Positions 33,304 through 41,488 of a stretch of DNA of 64,000 nucleotides are shown piece by piece. A program made the position numbers and the translations under genes. The notes below the pieces were generated by a model, which had not been told where the DNA came from, ran no database searches, and saw only the letters and a program-made list of their open reading frames with translations. Position 1 is the first letter of the stretch, and every line of letters begins with the position of its first letter. Location: the NCBI RefSeq assembly GCF_029892515.1, contig NZ_JARXVF010000005.1, positions 186,001-250,000 on the forward strand, in the 5' to 3' direction. Source of the stretch: Pseudaminobacter soli (ex Li et al. 2025) (GTDB taxonomy: Bacteria; Pseudomonadota; Alphaproteobacteria; Rhizobiales; Rhizobiaceae).

Positions 33304-34662
33304 ATGCGTGAAGCCAATTTCCTCATCGAGAACAATGCCCGCCATCTGTGGCATCCGATGGCCCATCCGGCCGAGATGCAGGCGTCGCCGCCCAAGATCG
33401 TCAATGCCGGCGAAGGCGTCGAAATCACCGACATCCATGGCAAGCGCGTGCTTGATGCTGTCGGCGGGCTCTGGAACGTCAATCTCGGCTATTCCTGCGA
33501 GCCGGTGAAGGAGGCCATCCGCCAGCAGCTCGAGCAGCTTCCCTATTATTCGACCTTCCGCGGCACCACCAATTCACCGCTCATCGAGCTGTCCTACGAA
33601 CTGGCTGAGTGGTTCAAGGAGGACGGCCTCGTCCGCTCCTTCTTCACCTCCGGCGGCTCCGATTCCGTGGAAACCTGCCTGCGTCTCGCGCGCCAGTACC
33701 ACAAGCTGAATGGCCAGCCCGAGCGGACGAAGTTCGTTGCGCTGAAGAAAGGCTATCACGGCACGCATTTCGGCGGCGCGTCCGTCAACGGCAATTCCAA
33801 CTTCCGCCGCAACTACGAGCCGCTGCTGCCCGGCGTCTTCCATCTTCCCTCGCCCTTCACCTACCGCAACCCGTTCGGCACGACTGACGGGGCAGAGATT
33901 GCCAAAGGCATTGCCCGCCTCTTCGAGGACGAGATCGCCTTCCAGGGCGCGGACACGATCGCCGCGCTGATCATGGAGCCGGTTCTCGGCGCGGGCGGGG
34001 TGATCGTGCCGCATGAGACCTTCATGCCGCTGATGCGGGAGATCTGCGAACGCCATGGCATCCTGCTCATCGCCGACGAGGTGATCACCGCTTTCGGCCG
34101 CACCGGCGCCTGGACGGGCTCGCGCCTTTGGGGCGTCAAGCCGGATCTGATGTCCACCGCCAAGGCAATCACCAACGGCTACTTCCCGTTCGGCGCGGTG
34201 ATGATCTCCGAAAAGGTCGCGCAGGTCTTCGAGAACAACAAGTGCGCGATGGGTTCCATAGGCCACGGCTACACCTATTCCGGCCACCCGGTCGGCGCGG
34301 CGGCAGCGCTTGCCACGCTGAAGGAAACGAAGCGGCTCGATGTCGCCCGCAATGCCAAAGCGCGCGGCGAGGAATTGCTAGCCGGCCTCAACGAACTGCA
34401 GCAGCGTCACGAGCTGGTCGGCGACGTGCGCGGCAAGGGGCTGATGTGCGCGCTCGAGCTCGTTTCCGACCGGGAGAAGAAGGCCGCCGCGGCGAAGGAC
34501 GTGGTCCAGAAGGTCTACGAGGTCGCCTATGAGGCGGGTGTCATGGTCCGCACCTCGGGCGCGAACGTCATCATCTCGCCGCCGCTCGTCATCACCGCCG
34601 CAGATGTCACCCGCATCATCTCCGCGCTCGATGCCGGTCTCTCCGCTGCCGGGGGCAAGTGA
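33304..34662 (+). CDS. Class III omega-aminotransferase (diamine/beta-alanine : pyruvate type)
   Basis: A 452-residue PLP-dependent aminotransferase. The PLP lysine is Lys287 (STAKAITNGYFPFGAV), and Asp258 of LLIADEVITAFGRTG contacts the cofactor ring. The N-terminal LIENNARHLWHPMAHPAEM and GYSCEPVKEAI resemble putrescine/beta-alanine-pyruvate aminotransferases (SpuC, AptA type), which move a terminal amino group to pyruvate. The start at 33304 follows ACAGGAACGAAAA. It is followed by a second class III enzyme after 1 base. With the aldehyde dehydrogenase nearby it could turn a primary amine to an acid by an ordinary transamination route. Confidence 0.9.
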   Translation: MREANFLIENNARHLWHPMAHPAEMQASPPKIVNAGEGVEITDIHGKRVLDAVGGLWNVNLGYSCEPVKEAIRQQLEQLPYYSTFRGTTNSPLIELSYELAEWFKEDGLVRSFFTSGGSDSVETCLRLARQYHKLNGQPERTKFVALKKGYHGTHFGGASVNGNSNFRRNYEPLLPGVFHLPSPFTYRNPFGTTDGAEIAKGIARLFEDEIAFQGADTIAALIMEPVLGAGGVIVPHETFMPLMREICERHGILLIADEVITAFGRTGAWTGSRLWGVKPDLMSTAKAITNGYFPFGAVMISEKVAQVFENNKCAMGSIGHGYTYSGHPVGAAAALATLKETKRLDVARNAKARGEELLAGLNELQQRHELVGDVRGKGLMCALELVSDREKKAAAAKDVVQKVYEVAYEAGVMVRTSGANVIISPPLVITAADVTRIISALDAGLSAAGGK

Positions 34663-34663
34663 G

Positions 34664-35947
34664 ATGGCAGACAACTCCGCGCTTCTGGCTCGGCGCGAGC
34701 GGCTGCTTGGCCGCAACATGTCGCTCTTCTACCAGGACCCCGTGCACATCGTGCGGGGCGAAGGCGTCTGGCTGTGGGACGCGGACGGGCGGCGCTATCT
34801 CGATTGCTACAACAACGTGCCCCATGTGGGGCACTGCCACCCGCGCGTGGTCGAGGCGATCGCGAGGCAGGCGGGCACGCTCAACACCCATACGCGCTAT
34901 CTGCACGAAGGCATTCTCGACTATGTCGAGCGCCTGACGGCGACGTTCGACAAGAGCCTCGACACCTCGATCCTGACCTGCACCGGAAGCGAGGCCAACG
35001 ACATCGCCCTGCGCATGGCCCAGGCCGTCACCGGCAAGACGGGCTTGATCGCCACGAACCACACCTATCACGGCAACACCGCCGCCGTTTCGCAGCTGTC
35101 GACCCGCATGCCGCCGGTCGGCGGCTTCGGCGGCCATGTACGCCATGTCCCCGCGCCCGACAGCTATCGCCCGCTCGGCGGCGAACCGGGCGAGGCTTTT
35201 GCGACGGCCTTTGCCGCCGAGGTCGAAAGGGCCATCGCCTCGCTTGAGGAGAGCCCCTTCGGCTTCTCCGCGCTCATCATCGATCCGTTCTTCGCCAATG
35301 AAGGCTTCCCCGACCTGCCGCAGGGCTTTCTCGATAAGGCGGTGGCGGCGGTGCGCAAGGCCGGTGGCCTTGTGATCGCCGACGAGGTGCAGCCCGGCTT
35401 CGGCCGCACCGGCGAGCACATGTGGGGCCATCAGCGCGCAGGCATCGTGCCGGACATCGTCACCCTCGGCAAACCCATGGGCAACGGCCATCCTATCGGC
35501 GGCGTCGTCGCCGGCGCTGATACGCTCAACGCCTTCCGCAAGGCCTTCCGCTACTTCAACACTTTTGGCGGCAATCCCGTCTCCTGCGCCGCGGCCATGG
35601 CGGTTCTCGACGTGATCGAGGACGAGAAGCTGATCGATAATGCCCGGGAGGTGGGCACCTATGCCCGCGCCGGCTTGCTGCGCTTGCAGGAGAAGCACGG
35701 CATCATCGGCGACGTGCGGGGCAGCGGGCTGTTCTTCGGCGCAGAACTCGTGCTCGACCGGAACGAAAAGACGCCCGCCGCCGATCTCGCCACGAAAGTC
35801 ATCAACGACATGCGCGAACGCGGCGTGCTGATGGGCAAGCTCGGCATCCATCAATGCTCCACCAAGATCAGGCCGCCCATGCCCTTCTCCAGGGAGCATG
35901 CGGACCTGATGCTTTCTACGCTCGACGACGTTCTTACGGCCCTGTAG
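34664..35947 (+). CDS. Class III PLP enzyme, AGXT2L-type phospho-lyase candidate
   Basis: A 427-residue PLP enzyme that resembles animal ethanolamine-phosphate phospho-lyase and phosphohydroxylysine phospho-lyase more than ordinary aminotransferases. Tell-tale parts are YLDCYNNVPHVGHCHPRVVE, GTLNTHTRYLHEGILDYVER, VTLGKPMGNGHPIGGVV with PLP Lys270, and FRYFNTFGGNPVSCAAAMAV. Such lyases use PLP not to transfer the amino group but to eliminate phosphate and ammonia, giving an aldehyde. The next gene encodes an APH-fold kinase, which is the known partner type (hydroxylysine or ethanolamine kinases). Function as phospho-lyase is inferred from these two facts; transamination remains possible. Confidence 0.8.
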   Translation: MADNSALLARRERLLGRNMSLFYQDPVHIVRGEGVWLWDADGRRYLDCYNNVPHVGHCHPRVVEAIARQAGTLNTHTRYLHEGILDYVERLTATFDKSLDTSILTCTGSEANDIALRMAQAVTGKTGLIATNHTYHGNTAAVSQLSTRMPPVGGFGGHVRHVPAPDSYRPLGGEPGEAFATAFAAEVERAIASLEESPFGFSALIIDPFFANEGFPDLPQGFLDKAVAAVRKAGGLVIADEVQPGFGRTGEHMWGHQRAGIVPDIVTLGKPMGNGHPIGGVVAGADTLNAFRKAFRYFNTFGGNPVSCAAAMAVLDVIEDEKLIDNAREVGTYARAGLLRLQEKHGIIGDVRGSGLFFGAELVLDRNEKTPAADLATKVINDMRERGVLMGKLGIHQCSTKIRPPMPFSREHADLMLSTLDDVLTAL

Positions 35948-35953
35948 TCGACG

Positions 35954-36961
35954 ATGGCGGAACATCTCCAGCAGGAACTGGTCGATGCGCTCAGCGCGCG
36001 CGCTTGCGAGGCCCTGACGCATTGGGGCCTTGCCGGCCAGCGGCCCGAGCTGCTGAAATATCGCGAGAATGCAGTGTTCCGCATCGCGCTCGCAAATGGC
36101 GAGCCAGCGGCGCTGCGGATCCATCGCCCCGGCTATCATGACGAAGGCGCGCTGGCTTCCGAACTGCGCTGGATGACGGCGCTGCGCGACGGCGGGCTGA
36201 CGGTGCCCTCGTCAGTGGCGACAGCCGACGACCGGGTGCTCGTCCACCTACCTGCGGCCAACGCGTTCGACGCGCAGCACGCCGACATCGTGACCTGGAT
36301 GCACGGCACGCCTCTCGGGCAGAGCGGCACGCCGCTTGCCCATGAGTTGGAAGTCCAGATCGCGATCTTCTTCGCGATCGGCGCGGCCATGGCCGAGATG
36401 CACAATCTCACCGACGGCTGGCGCCTTCCCGACGGTTTCTCCCGCGCCGCCTGGGACGCCAACGGGCTTCTTGGAGAAAGTCCGCTCTGGGGGCGCTTCT
36501 GGGATTGCGCCGGGCTTTCCGCCGATCACCGCTCCGCCCTCACCTATCTCCGGGCGCGTCTTCAGGACCTGCTCGCTAAAATTCCTGCCGAAAACCTCGA
36601 CTACGGCCTGATCCACGCCGATCTCGTGCGCGAGAATGTGCTGATCGACGGAAACGCTGTCGGCTTCATCGACTTCGACGATGCGGGCTTCGGCTTTCGC
36701 ATGTTCGACATTGCCACGGCCCTGCTCAAGAACCGCATCGAACCGCACTACAGGCAACTGGAGAGCGCTCTGATTGCAGGGTATCGCAGCAGGCGTGCCT
36801 TGAGCGACGCAGCGCTTGCGACCCTGCCGCTGTTTCTCACGCTCAGAAGCGTCACCTATATCGGCTGGCTGGCCGCAAGGCCGGAGTTTCCGAATGCGGC
36901 GGCGCGGCTCGCGCGTTACGCCGACGAGGCGCTGCGGCTGGCCGAAGAGCTTCCGCAATGA
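35954..36961 (+). CDS. APH-fold kinase (hydroxylysine/ethanolamine kinase-like)
   Basis: A 335-residue protein of the aminoglycoside phosphotransferase/choline kinase fold. The catalytic loop is LIHADLVRENVL (His221, Asp223, Asn228), the metal-binding acidic motif is GFIDFDDAGFGF (Asp240, Asp242) and the N-terminal lobe has YRENAVFRIAL and AALRIHRPGYH with the ATP Lys replaced by Arg. Members next to AGXT2L-type enzymes phosphorylate a hydroxyl on an amino compound. The gene starts 6 nt after the lyase stop, so the pair is one module. It is last in the run; hpaR converges on it after 23 nt. The acceptor is unknown; a beta-hydroxylated arylethylamine is the favoured guess. Confidence 0.82.
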   Translation: MAEHLQQELVDALSARACEALTHWGLAGQRPELLKYRENAVFRIALANGEPAALRIHRPGYHDEGALASELRWMTALRDGGLTVPSSVATADDRVLVHLPAANAFDAQHADIVTWMHGTPLGQSGTPLAHELEVQIAIFFAIGAAMAEMHNLTDGWRLPDGFSRAAWDANGLLGESPLWGRFWDCAGLSADHRSALTYLRARLQDLLAKIPAENLDYGLIHADLVRENVLIDGNAVGFIDFDDAGFGFRMFDIATALLKNRIEPHYRQLESALIAGYRSRRALSDAALATLPLFLTLRSVTYIGWLAARPEFPNAAARLARYADEALRLAEELPQ

Positions 36962-36984
36962 GGCAGGCGGTGGGACGGGCCCAA

Positions 36985-37473
36985 TCAGACGCCGAGCGTG
37001 GCGAGATCGTCCAGCATGTCGAGAAGCTTCTCGACCCGCTCCTTGCCGTACTTCGCCTCGAGGCTCGCATAGATGGCACGGCTCTCGGGGCCGACCTCTG
37101 CGATCACCTTCATGCCTGCGGGCGCGATTTCGAGCAACACCCTGCGGCCGTCCTCGGCGTCCTTGTGCTTGCTGATCAGGCCGCGCTCCTCGAGCGAGCG
37201 GATGATGCGCGTCAGGCTGGGCGCAAGGATGAATGCCTTGTCGGCCATTTCGGTGGCATCGACCTGCCCGGATTCGGCGAGAATGCGGATCACCCGCCAT
37301 TGCTGCTCGGTGATCTCGTGCTGCGCCAGCATGGGCCGGAAATGCCCCATCACCGCTTCGCGGGCCCTCAGGAGGGCAATCGGCAGCGAGCGGCGCGTGT
37401 TGTGGGGAAGAAGGGCGTCCTGCCCGTGGTCTGCTGAGGATTTCTGGCGGCTCATATGTGCTCTATGCGGCAT
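36985..37473 (-). CDS. hpaR: MarR-family repressor of homoprotocatechuate degradation
   Basis: A 162-residue MarR regulator with the winged helix at about residues 50-120 (ITEQQWRVIRILAESGQVDA, MADKAFILAPSLTRIIRSLE and the wing KHKDAEDGRRVLLEI). HpaR proteins repress the hpa meta-cleavage operon and release it on binding 4-hydroxyphenylacetate or homoprotocatechuate. The ATG at 37473 has AGGTGAGA upstream; an ATG at 37455 is an alternative. It is divergent from hpaF with a palindrome in between, matching autoregulation. Confidence 0.88.
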   Translation of the reverse strand: MPHRAHMSRQKSSADHGQDALLPHNTRRSLPIALLRAREAVMGHFRPMLAQHEITEQQWRVIRILAESGQVDATEMADKAFILAPSLTRIIRSLEERGLISKHKDAEDGRRVLLEIAPAGMKVIAEVGPESRAIYASLEAKYGKERVEKLLDMLDDLATLGV

Positions 37474-37526
37474 TTCTCACCTTTCCGCAATTGCCGGCGC
37501 ATCGGGGATCCAGGCTGAAATCCTGC

Positions 37527-37554
37527 TTGACAGCGGGTCGATTATTTTTAACAT
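37527..37554 (+). promoter_or_regulatory. Sigma-70 promoter candidate for hpaF operon
   Basis: TTGACA (37527-37532) is followed after 16 nt by TAACAT (37549-37554), matching all six -35 bases and four -10 bases. It lies 35 nt upstream of the hpaF start. Confidence 0.6.
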
Positions 37555-37560
37555 GTTAAA
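37547..37560. promoter_or_regulatory. HpaR operator candidate
   Basis: TTTAACATGTTAAA is a perfect 14-bp palindrome in the hpaR-hpaF gap. It overlaps the candidate -10 element, so a bound MarR dimer would block transcription. Flanking ATTATTT and TAATAA extend it imperfectly. Confidence 0.65.
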
Positions 37561-37588
37561 TAATAAAGCGAAGGGGATCGGGCAAGAA

Positions 37589-37981
37589 ATGCCGCACTTC
37601 ACGATCGAGTACTCGGCCAATCTCGATGCGCACGTCGACTTCGAGCGTCTCTGCCGTTCCGTCCACGAAACCATCATGGAAACCGGGCTGTTCGAGCTCG
37701 GTGCGGTGCGCGTGCGCACGATCCGCAGCGAGCATTATGCGGTTGCAGACCTTTTGCCGGAAAACGGTTTCATCGACATGTCGTTTCGCATTGGCGTCGG
37801 CCGCTCCGACGACGAGAAGAAGCGGACGGGAGAGGCGATCTTTGCCACGGTCACGCGCGAGCTTGCGGACCTGTTCGCCACGCCGCATTTCGCTCTCACT
37901 CTTGAGATCCGCGAGATCGACCCGCAGCTGAGCTGGAAGAAGAACGCCATCCATCCCCGGCTCCGCAACGCCGAGAGATAG
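37589..37981 (+). CDS. hpaF: 5-carboxymethyl-2-hydroxymuconate delta-isomerase
   Basis: A 130-residue tautomerase-fold protein starting MPHFTIEYSANLD. Removal of Met exposes the N-terminal Pro that serves as catalytic base in this family. Length and motifs (ENGFIDMSFRIGVGRSDDEK, LTLEIREIDPQLSWKKNAIH) match HpaF/CHMI. It isomerises 5-carboxymethyl-2-hydroxymuconate to the 2-oxo-hept-3-ene form before decarboxylation. The start at 37589 is fixed by the need for Pro after Met; longer upstream frames are not real. In E. coli hpaF lies inside the operon; here it is promoter-proximal. Confidence 0.92.
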   Translation: MPHFTIEYSANLDAHVDFERLCRSVHETIMETGLFELGAVRVRTIRSEHYAVADLLPENGFIDMSFRIGVGRSDDEKKRTGEAIFATVTRELADLFATPHFALTLEIREIDPQLSWKKNAIHPRLRNAER

Positions 37982-38049
37982 ATCCTTCCATTTCGCCCCC
38001 ACGTTCCAGCGCGGCCCGCGACGGCGACGCGCCACCATCGGAGAATGAA

Positions 38050-39567
38050 ATGTCCAAACTCGATGAGAACATCGCCAAGGCGGAAGACTTCCTCGCCCGC
38101 TTCCGCGAGCATGACGTGCTCAACCACATCAACGGTGAATCGGTCCCGGCGGTCAGCGGCGAGAGATTCGAGACGATATCGCCCATCGACCTGAAGCCGA
38201 TCGCCAAGGTCGCGCTTGGCCGCGCCGCCGACGTCGATCTCGCCGCAAAGGCGGCCAAGGAAGCCTTCCCGGCCTGGGCGGCGATGCCCGGCGACGCGCG
38301 CAAGAAGCTGCTGCACAAGATCGCCGACGCCATCGTCGCGCGCGCCGAGGAAATCGCGTTCGTCGAGTGCATGGACACCGGCCAGTCGCTGAAATTCATG
38401 TCCAAGGCCGCCCTGCGCGGCGCCGAGAACTTCCGCTTCTTCGCCGACCGCGCCCCCGAGGCGCGTGACGGCAAGACGCTGCGCGGCGGCAACCAGATCA
38501 ACATGACCACGCGCGTGCCCATTGGCCCGGTCGGCATCATCACGCCGTGGAACACGCCCTTCATGCTGTCCACGTGGAAGATCGCCCCGGCGCTCGCGGC
38601 CGGCTGCACGGTCGTCCACAAGCCTGCCGAGTTTTCGCCGCTCACGGCCCGGCTGCTCATCGAAATCGCCGAGGAGGCTGGGTTGCCCAAGGGCGTGTGG
38701 AACCTCGTCAACGGTTTTGGCGAGGACGCGGGCAAGGCCTTGACTGAGCACCCCGCGATCAAGGCCATCGGCTTCGTCGGCGAAAGCCGCACGGGCTCGA
38801 TGATCATGAAGCAGGGTGCCGAGACGCTGAAACGCGTTCATTTCGAACTGGGCGGCAAGAACCCGGTCATCGTCTTCGCCGACGCCGATCTGGAGCGGGC
38901 GGCAGATGCGGCTGTGTTCATGATCTACTCGCTCAATGGCGAGCGCTGCACCTCCTCGTCGCGACTGCTCGTCGAGGAAAGCATCTACGACAGCTTCACC
39001 GCGAAGGTCGCCGAGAGAGCCAAGCGCATCAAGATCGGTCATCCGCTCGATCCCGAAACGGTCGTCGGCCCGCTCATCCATCCGGTACATGAGAAGAAGG
39101 TTCTCGAATATATCGGCATCGGCCAGCAGGAAGGCGCCACCCTTGCCGCCGGCGGCACGAAGTTCGACGGTCCGGGCGGCGGCTGCTACGTTTCGCCCAC
39201 GCTCTTCACCGGCGCGAACAACGGCATGCGCATCGCGCAGGAGGAGATCTTCGGCCCTGTGCTGACCGCCATCCCCTTCAAGGACGAGGCAGAGGCGCTC
39301 GCGCTCGCCAATGATGTACGCTACGGCCTTGCCGGCTATCTCTGGACATCGGACGTCACGCGCGCCTTCCGCTTCACCGATCATCTCGAAGCGGGGATGA
39401 TCTGGGTGAATTCGGAGAATGTGCGCCACCTGCCGGCCCCGTTCGGCGGCGTCAAGAACTCCGGCATCGGCCGCGACGGCGGCGACTGGTCGTTCGATTT
39501 CTACATGGAAACCAAAAACGTGGCATTCGTCAGCTCGGCGCATGCCATTCAGAGGCTCGGCGCCTGA
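38050..39567 (+). CDS. hpaE: 5-carboxymethyl-2-hydroxymuconate semialdehyde dehydrogenase
   Basis: A 505-residue aldehyde dehydrogenase with base Glu266 (HFELGGKNPVIVFADADLE), nucleophile Cys300 (NGERCTSSSR) and the cofactor segment GFVGESRTGSMIMKQGAETL. The GERCTSSSR form around the catalytic Cys is typical of HpaE. It oxidises the ring-cleavage product of HpaD, 5-carboxymethyl-2-hydroxymuconate semialdehyde, with NAD+. CGGAGAATGAA precedes the ATG. It lies 68 nt after hpaF and 40 nt before hpaD. Confidence 0.93.
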   Translation: MSKLDENIAKAEDFLARFREHDVLNHINGESVPAVSGERFETISPIDLKPIAKVALGRAADVDLAAKAAKEAFPAWAAMPGDARKKLLHKIADAIVARAEEIAFVECMDTGQSLKFMSKAALRGAENFRFFADRAPEARDGKTLRGGNQINMTTRVPIGPVGIITPWNTPFMLSTWKIAPALAAGCTVVHKPAEFSPLTARLLIEIAEEAGLPKGVWNLVNGFGEDAGKALTEHPAIKAIGFVGESRTGSMIMKQGAETLKRVHFELGGKNPVIVFADADLERAADAAVFMIYSLNGERCTSSSRLLVEESIYDSFTAKVAERAKRIKIGHPLDPETVVGPLIHPVHEKKVLEYIGIGQQEGATLAAGGTKFDGPGGGCYVSPTLFTGANNGMRIAQEEIFGPVLTAIPFKDEAEALALANDVRYGLAGYLWTSDVTRAFRFTDHLEAGMIWVNSENVRHLPAPFGGVKNSGIGRDGGDWSFDFYMETKNVAFVSSAHAIQRLGA

Positions 39568-39607
39568 GCGCGCGACAAGCGCGCCAACGCTCGTGGAGGA
39601 GACACCC

Positions 39608-40588
39608 ATGCCATTGCCCAAACCGAACCTTCATCCGCCCTTCAACATCGTTCGCCTGAGCCATGTCGAACTCGCCGTCACCGATCTTGCCAAGTCGCGC
39701 GCGTTCTACGTCGACGTGCTCGGCCTTCAGGTCACCGACGAGACGGCCGACACGATCTATCTGCGCGCGATGGAAGAACGCGGCCATCACTGCATCATCC
39801 TGAAGAAGGCGGACAGGGCAGAGGCGCGTGACCTCGGCTTCAAGGTCTACAGCGAGGAGGACCTCGACAAGGCGGCACACTTCTTCAAGCAGCGGGACCT
39901 GCCGGTCGAATGGATCGAGCGCCCCTACCAGTCGCGGACTTTCCGCACACGCGATCCGCAGGGCATTCCGCTCGAATTCTATTCGAAGATGGACCGCCTG
40001 CCGCCGATCCATCAGAAATACGCCCTCTACAAGGGCGTGAAGCCGCTGCGCATCGATCACTTCAACTGCTTCTCGCCTAACGTGGACGAGGCGGTGGCCT
40101 TCTACAACGAGATCGGCTTCCGCGTGACGGAATACACCGAGGACGAGAAAACCGGGCGTCTCTGGGCAGCCTGGACGCACCGCAAGGGCGGTGTCCACGA
40201 CATCGCCTTCACCAACGGCCGTGGCCCGCGCCTGCATCACACCGCCTTCTGGGTGCCGACGCCGCTCAACATCATCGACCTGCTCGACCTGATGTCCACC
40301 TCCGGCTGGCTGGCCAATATCGAGCGCGGCCCGGGCCGCCACGGCATCTCGAATGCCTTCTTCCTCTATGTCCGCGACCCCGACGGCCATCGCATCGAGA
40401 TCTACTGCTCCGACTACCAGACGGTCGATCCGGATCTCGAGCCGATCAAGTGGGACCTCAAGGACCCGCAGCGCCAGACCCTGTGGGGCGCACCGGCTCC
40501 GCGGTCCTGGTTCGAGGAAGGCAGCACTTTTGCCGGCGTCGAGGCGCGGGAATCCATCCTCAAGGCCCAGCCCATCGTGGCGCCGTAA
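39608..40588 (+). CDS. hpaD: Homoprotocatechuate 2,3-dioxygenase
   Basis: A 326-residue two-domain vicinal-oxygen-chelate dioxygenase that opens the ring of homoprotocatechuate between carbons 2 and 3. Metal ligands are His151 (RIDHFNCFSPNVDEA), His211 (RLHHTAFWVP) and Glu264 (HRIEIYCSDY). The acid-base His197 (HDIAF) and Tyr254 also fit the numbering of the characterised Brevibacterium enzyme shifted by three to four. It is the extradiol type with internal duplication, unlike the LigB-type HpaD of E. coli. GTGGAGGAGACACCC precedes ATG 39608. Confidence 0.93.
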   Translation: MPLPKPNLHPPFNIVRLSHVELAVTDLAKSRAFYVDVLGLQVTDETADTIYLRAMEERGHHCIILKKADRAEARDLGFKVYSEEDLDKAAHFFKQRDLPVEWIERPYQSRTFRTRDPQGIPLEFYSKMDRLPPIHQKYALYKGVKPLRIDHFNCFSPNVDEAVAFYNEIGFRVTEYTEDEKTGRLWAAWTHRKGGVHDIAFTNGRGPRLHHTAFWVPTPLNIIDLLDLMSTSGWLANIERGPGRHGISNAFFLYVRDPDGHRIEIYCSDYQTVDPDLEPIKWDLKDPQRQTLWGAPAPRSWFEEGSTFAGVEARESILKAQPIVAP

Positions 40589-40612
40589 GCATCGACGGCC
40601 GGAAAGACAGAT

Positions 40613-41485
40613 ATGGAACGCGCAAAATTCGCCACCTTCTCTCACGCCGAGGTGCAAAAATACGGCCTGGTCACTGATTGCGGGGTCGTCGACCTCTCGG
40701 CCCGGCACGGCAAGCAATGGCCGACGCTGCGCGAGGTGATCGAGGCGGGCGCGCTTCAGCGCCTCGCCGACGAGGCGGCCGGTCTTGTCCCGGATATCGA
40801 CCTTGCCGACATCCGCTACGAGATTCCGGTTCCCGCGCCGGAAAAGATCATCTGCGTTGGCGTGAACTTCCCCGATCGCAACGAGGAGTACAAGGACGGC
40901 CAGGCCGCCCCTTCCAACCCCTCGCTGTTCATCCGCTTTCCGCGTTCCTTCGTCGGCCACGGGCAGGCTCTGGTGCGGCCACCGGAAAGCCCGCAGCTCG
41001 ACTATGAGGGCGAGATCGTCATCGTCATCGGCAAGGGCGGGCGCCGCATTCCCGAGGCCTCCGCGCTCGACCACATAGCCGCGCTGTCGCTCTGCAACGA
41101 GGGAACGCTGCGCGACTGGGTGCGTCACGCCAAGTTCAACGTCACGCAAGGCAAGAATTTTGACCGCAGCGGCTCGATCGGACCGTGGCTCGTGCCCTTC
41201 ACCGACGAGGCGCAAATTGCCGACATCCGGCTCGAAACGCGCGTCAATGGCGAGGTGCGCCAGCAGGATCGCACAAGCCGCATGATCTTTTCCTTCCGCA
41301 AGATCATCAACTACGTCTCCACCTTCACGACGCTGGTGCCGGGCGATGTCATCGTGACCGGCACGCCGACCGGAGCGGGCGCGCGCTTCGATCCACCGAT
41401 CTGGCTGAAGCCCGGCGATGTCGTGGAAGTGGAAGCCGAAGGCATCGGCCTTCTGCGCAACCCGATTGCTGACGAGGTGATCTGA
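40613..41485 (+). CDS. hpaG: FAH-family decarboxylase/isomerase of the homoprotocatechuate pathway (HpaG, single domain)
   Basis: A 290-residue fumarylacetoacetate hydrolase family protein. The metal site shows as VGVNFPDRNEEY and LDYEGEIVIVIGKGGRRI, and the C-terminal catalytic region contains TGTPTGAGARFDPPIWLKPG. In E. coli HpaG is a tandem duplication of two such domains that decarboxylates and then isomerises the C8 acid; here only one domain plus an N-terminal lid is present. It follows hpaD after 24 nt and precedes hpaH by 3 nt. Which of the two steps it performs, or both, cannot be decided from sequence. Confidence 0.88.
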   Translation: MERAKFATFSHAEVQKYGLVTDCGVVDLSARHGKQWPTLREVIEAGALQRLADEAAGLVPDIDLADIRYEIPVPAPEKIICVGVNFPDRNEEYKDGQAAPSNPSLFIRFPRSFVGHGQALVRPPESPQLDYEGEIVIVIGKGGRRIPEASALDHIAALSLCNEGTLRDWVRHAKFNVTQGKNFDRSGSIGPWLVPFTDEAQIADIRLETRVNGEVRQQDRTSRMIFSFRKIINYVSTFTTLVPGDVIVTGTPTGAGARFDPPIWLKPGDVVEVEAEGIGLLRNPIADEVI

Positions 41486-41488
41486 GCC

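Noticed and set aside
37735-39621. A 628-codon open frame on the minus strand across hpaF and hpaE
   Set aside because: It is antisense to two well-supported genes. GC-rich codon bias leaves long stop-free antisense frames, and the translation has no recognisable domain.
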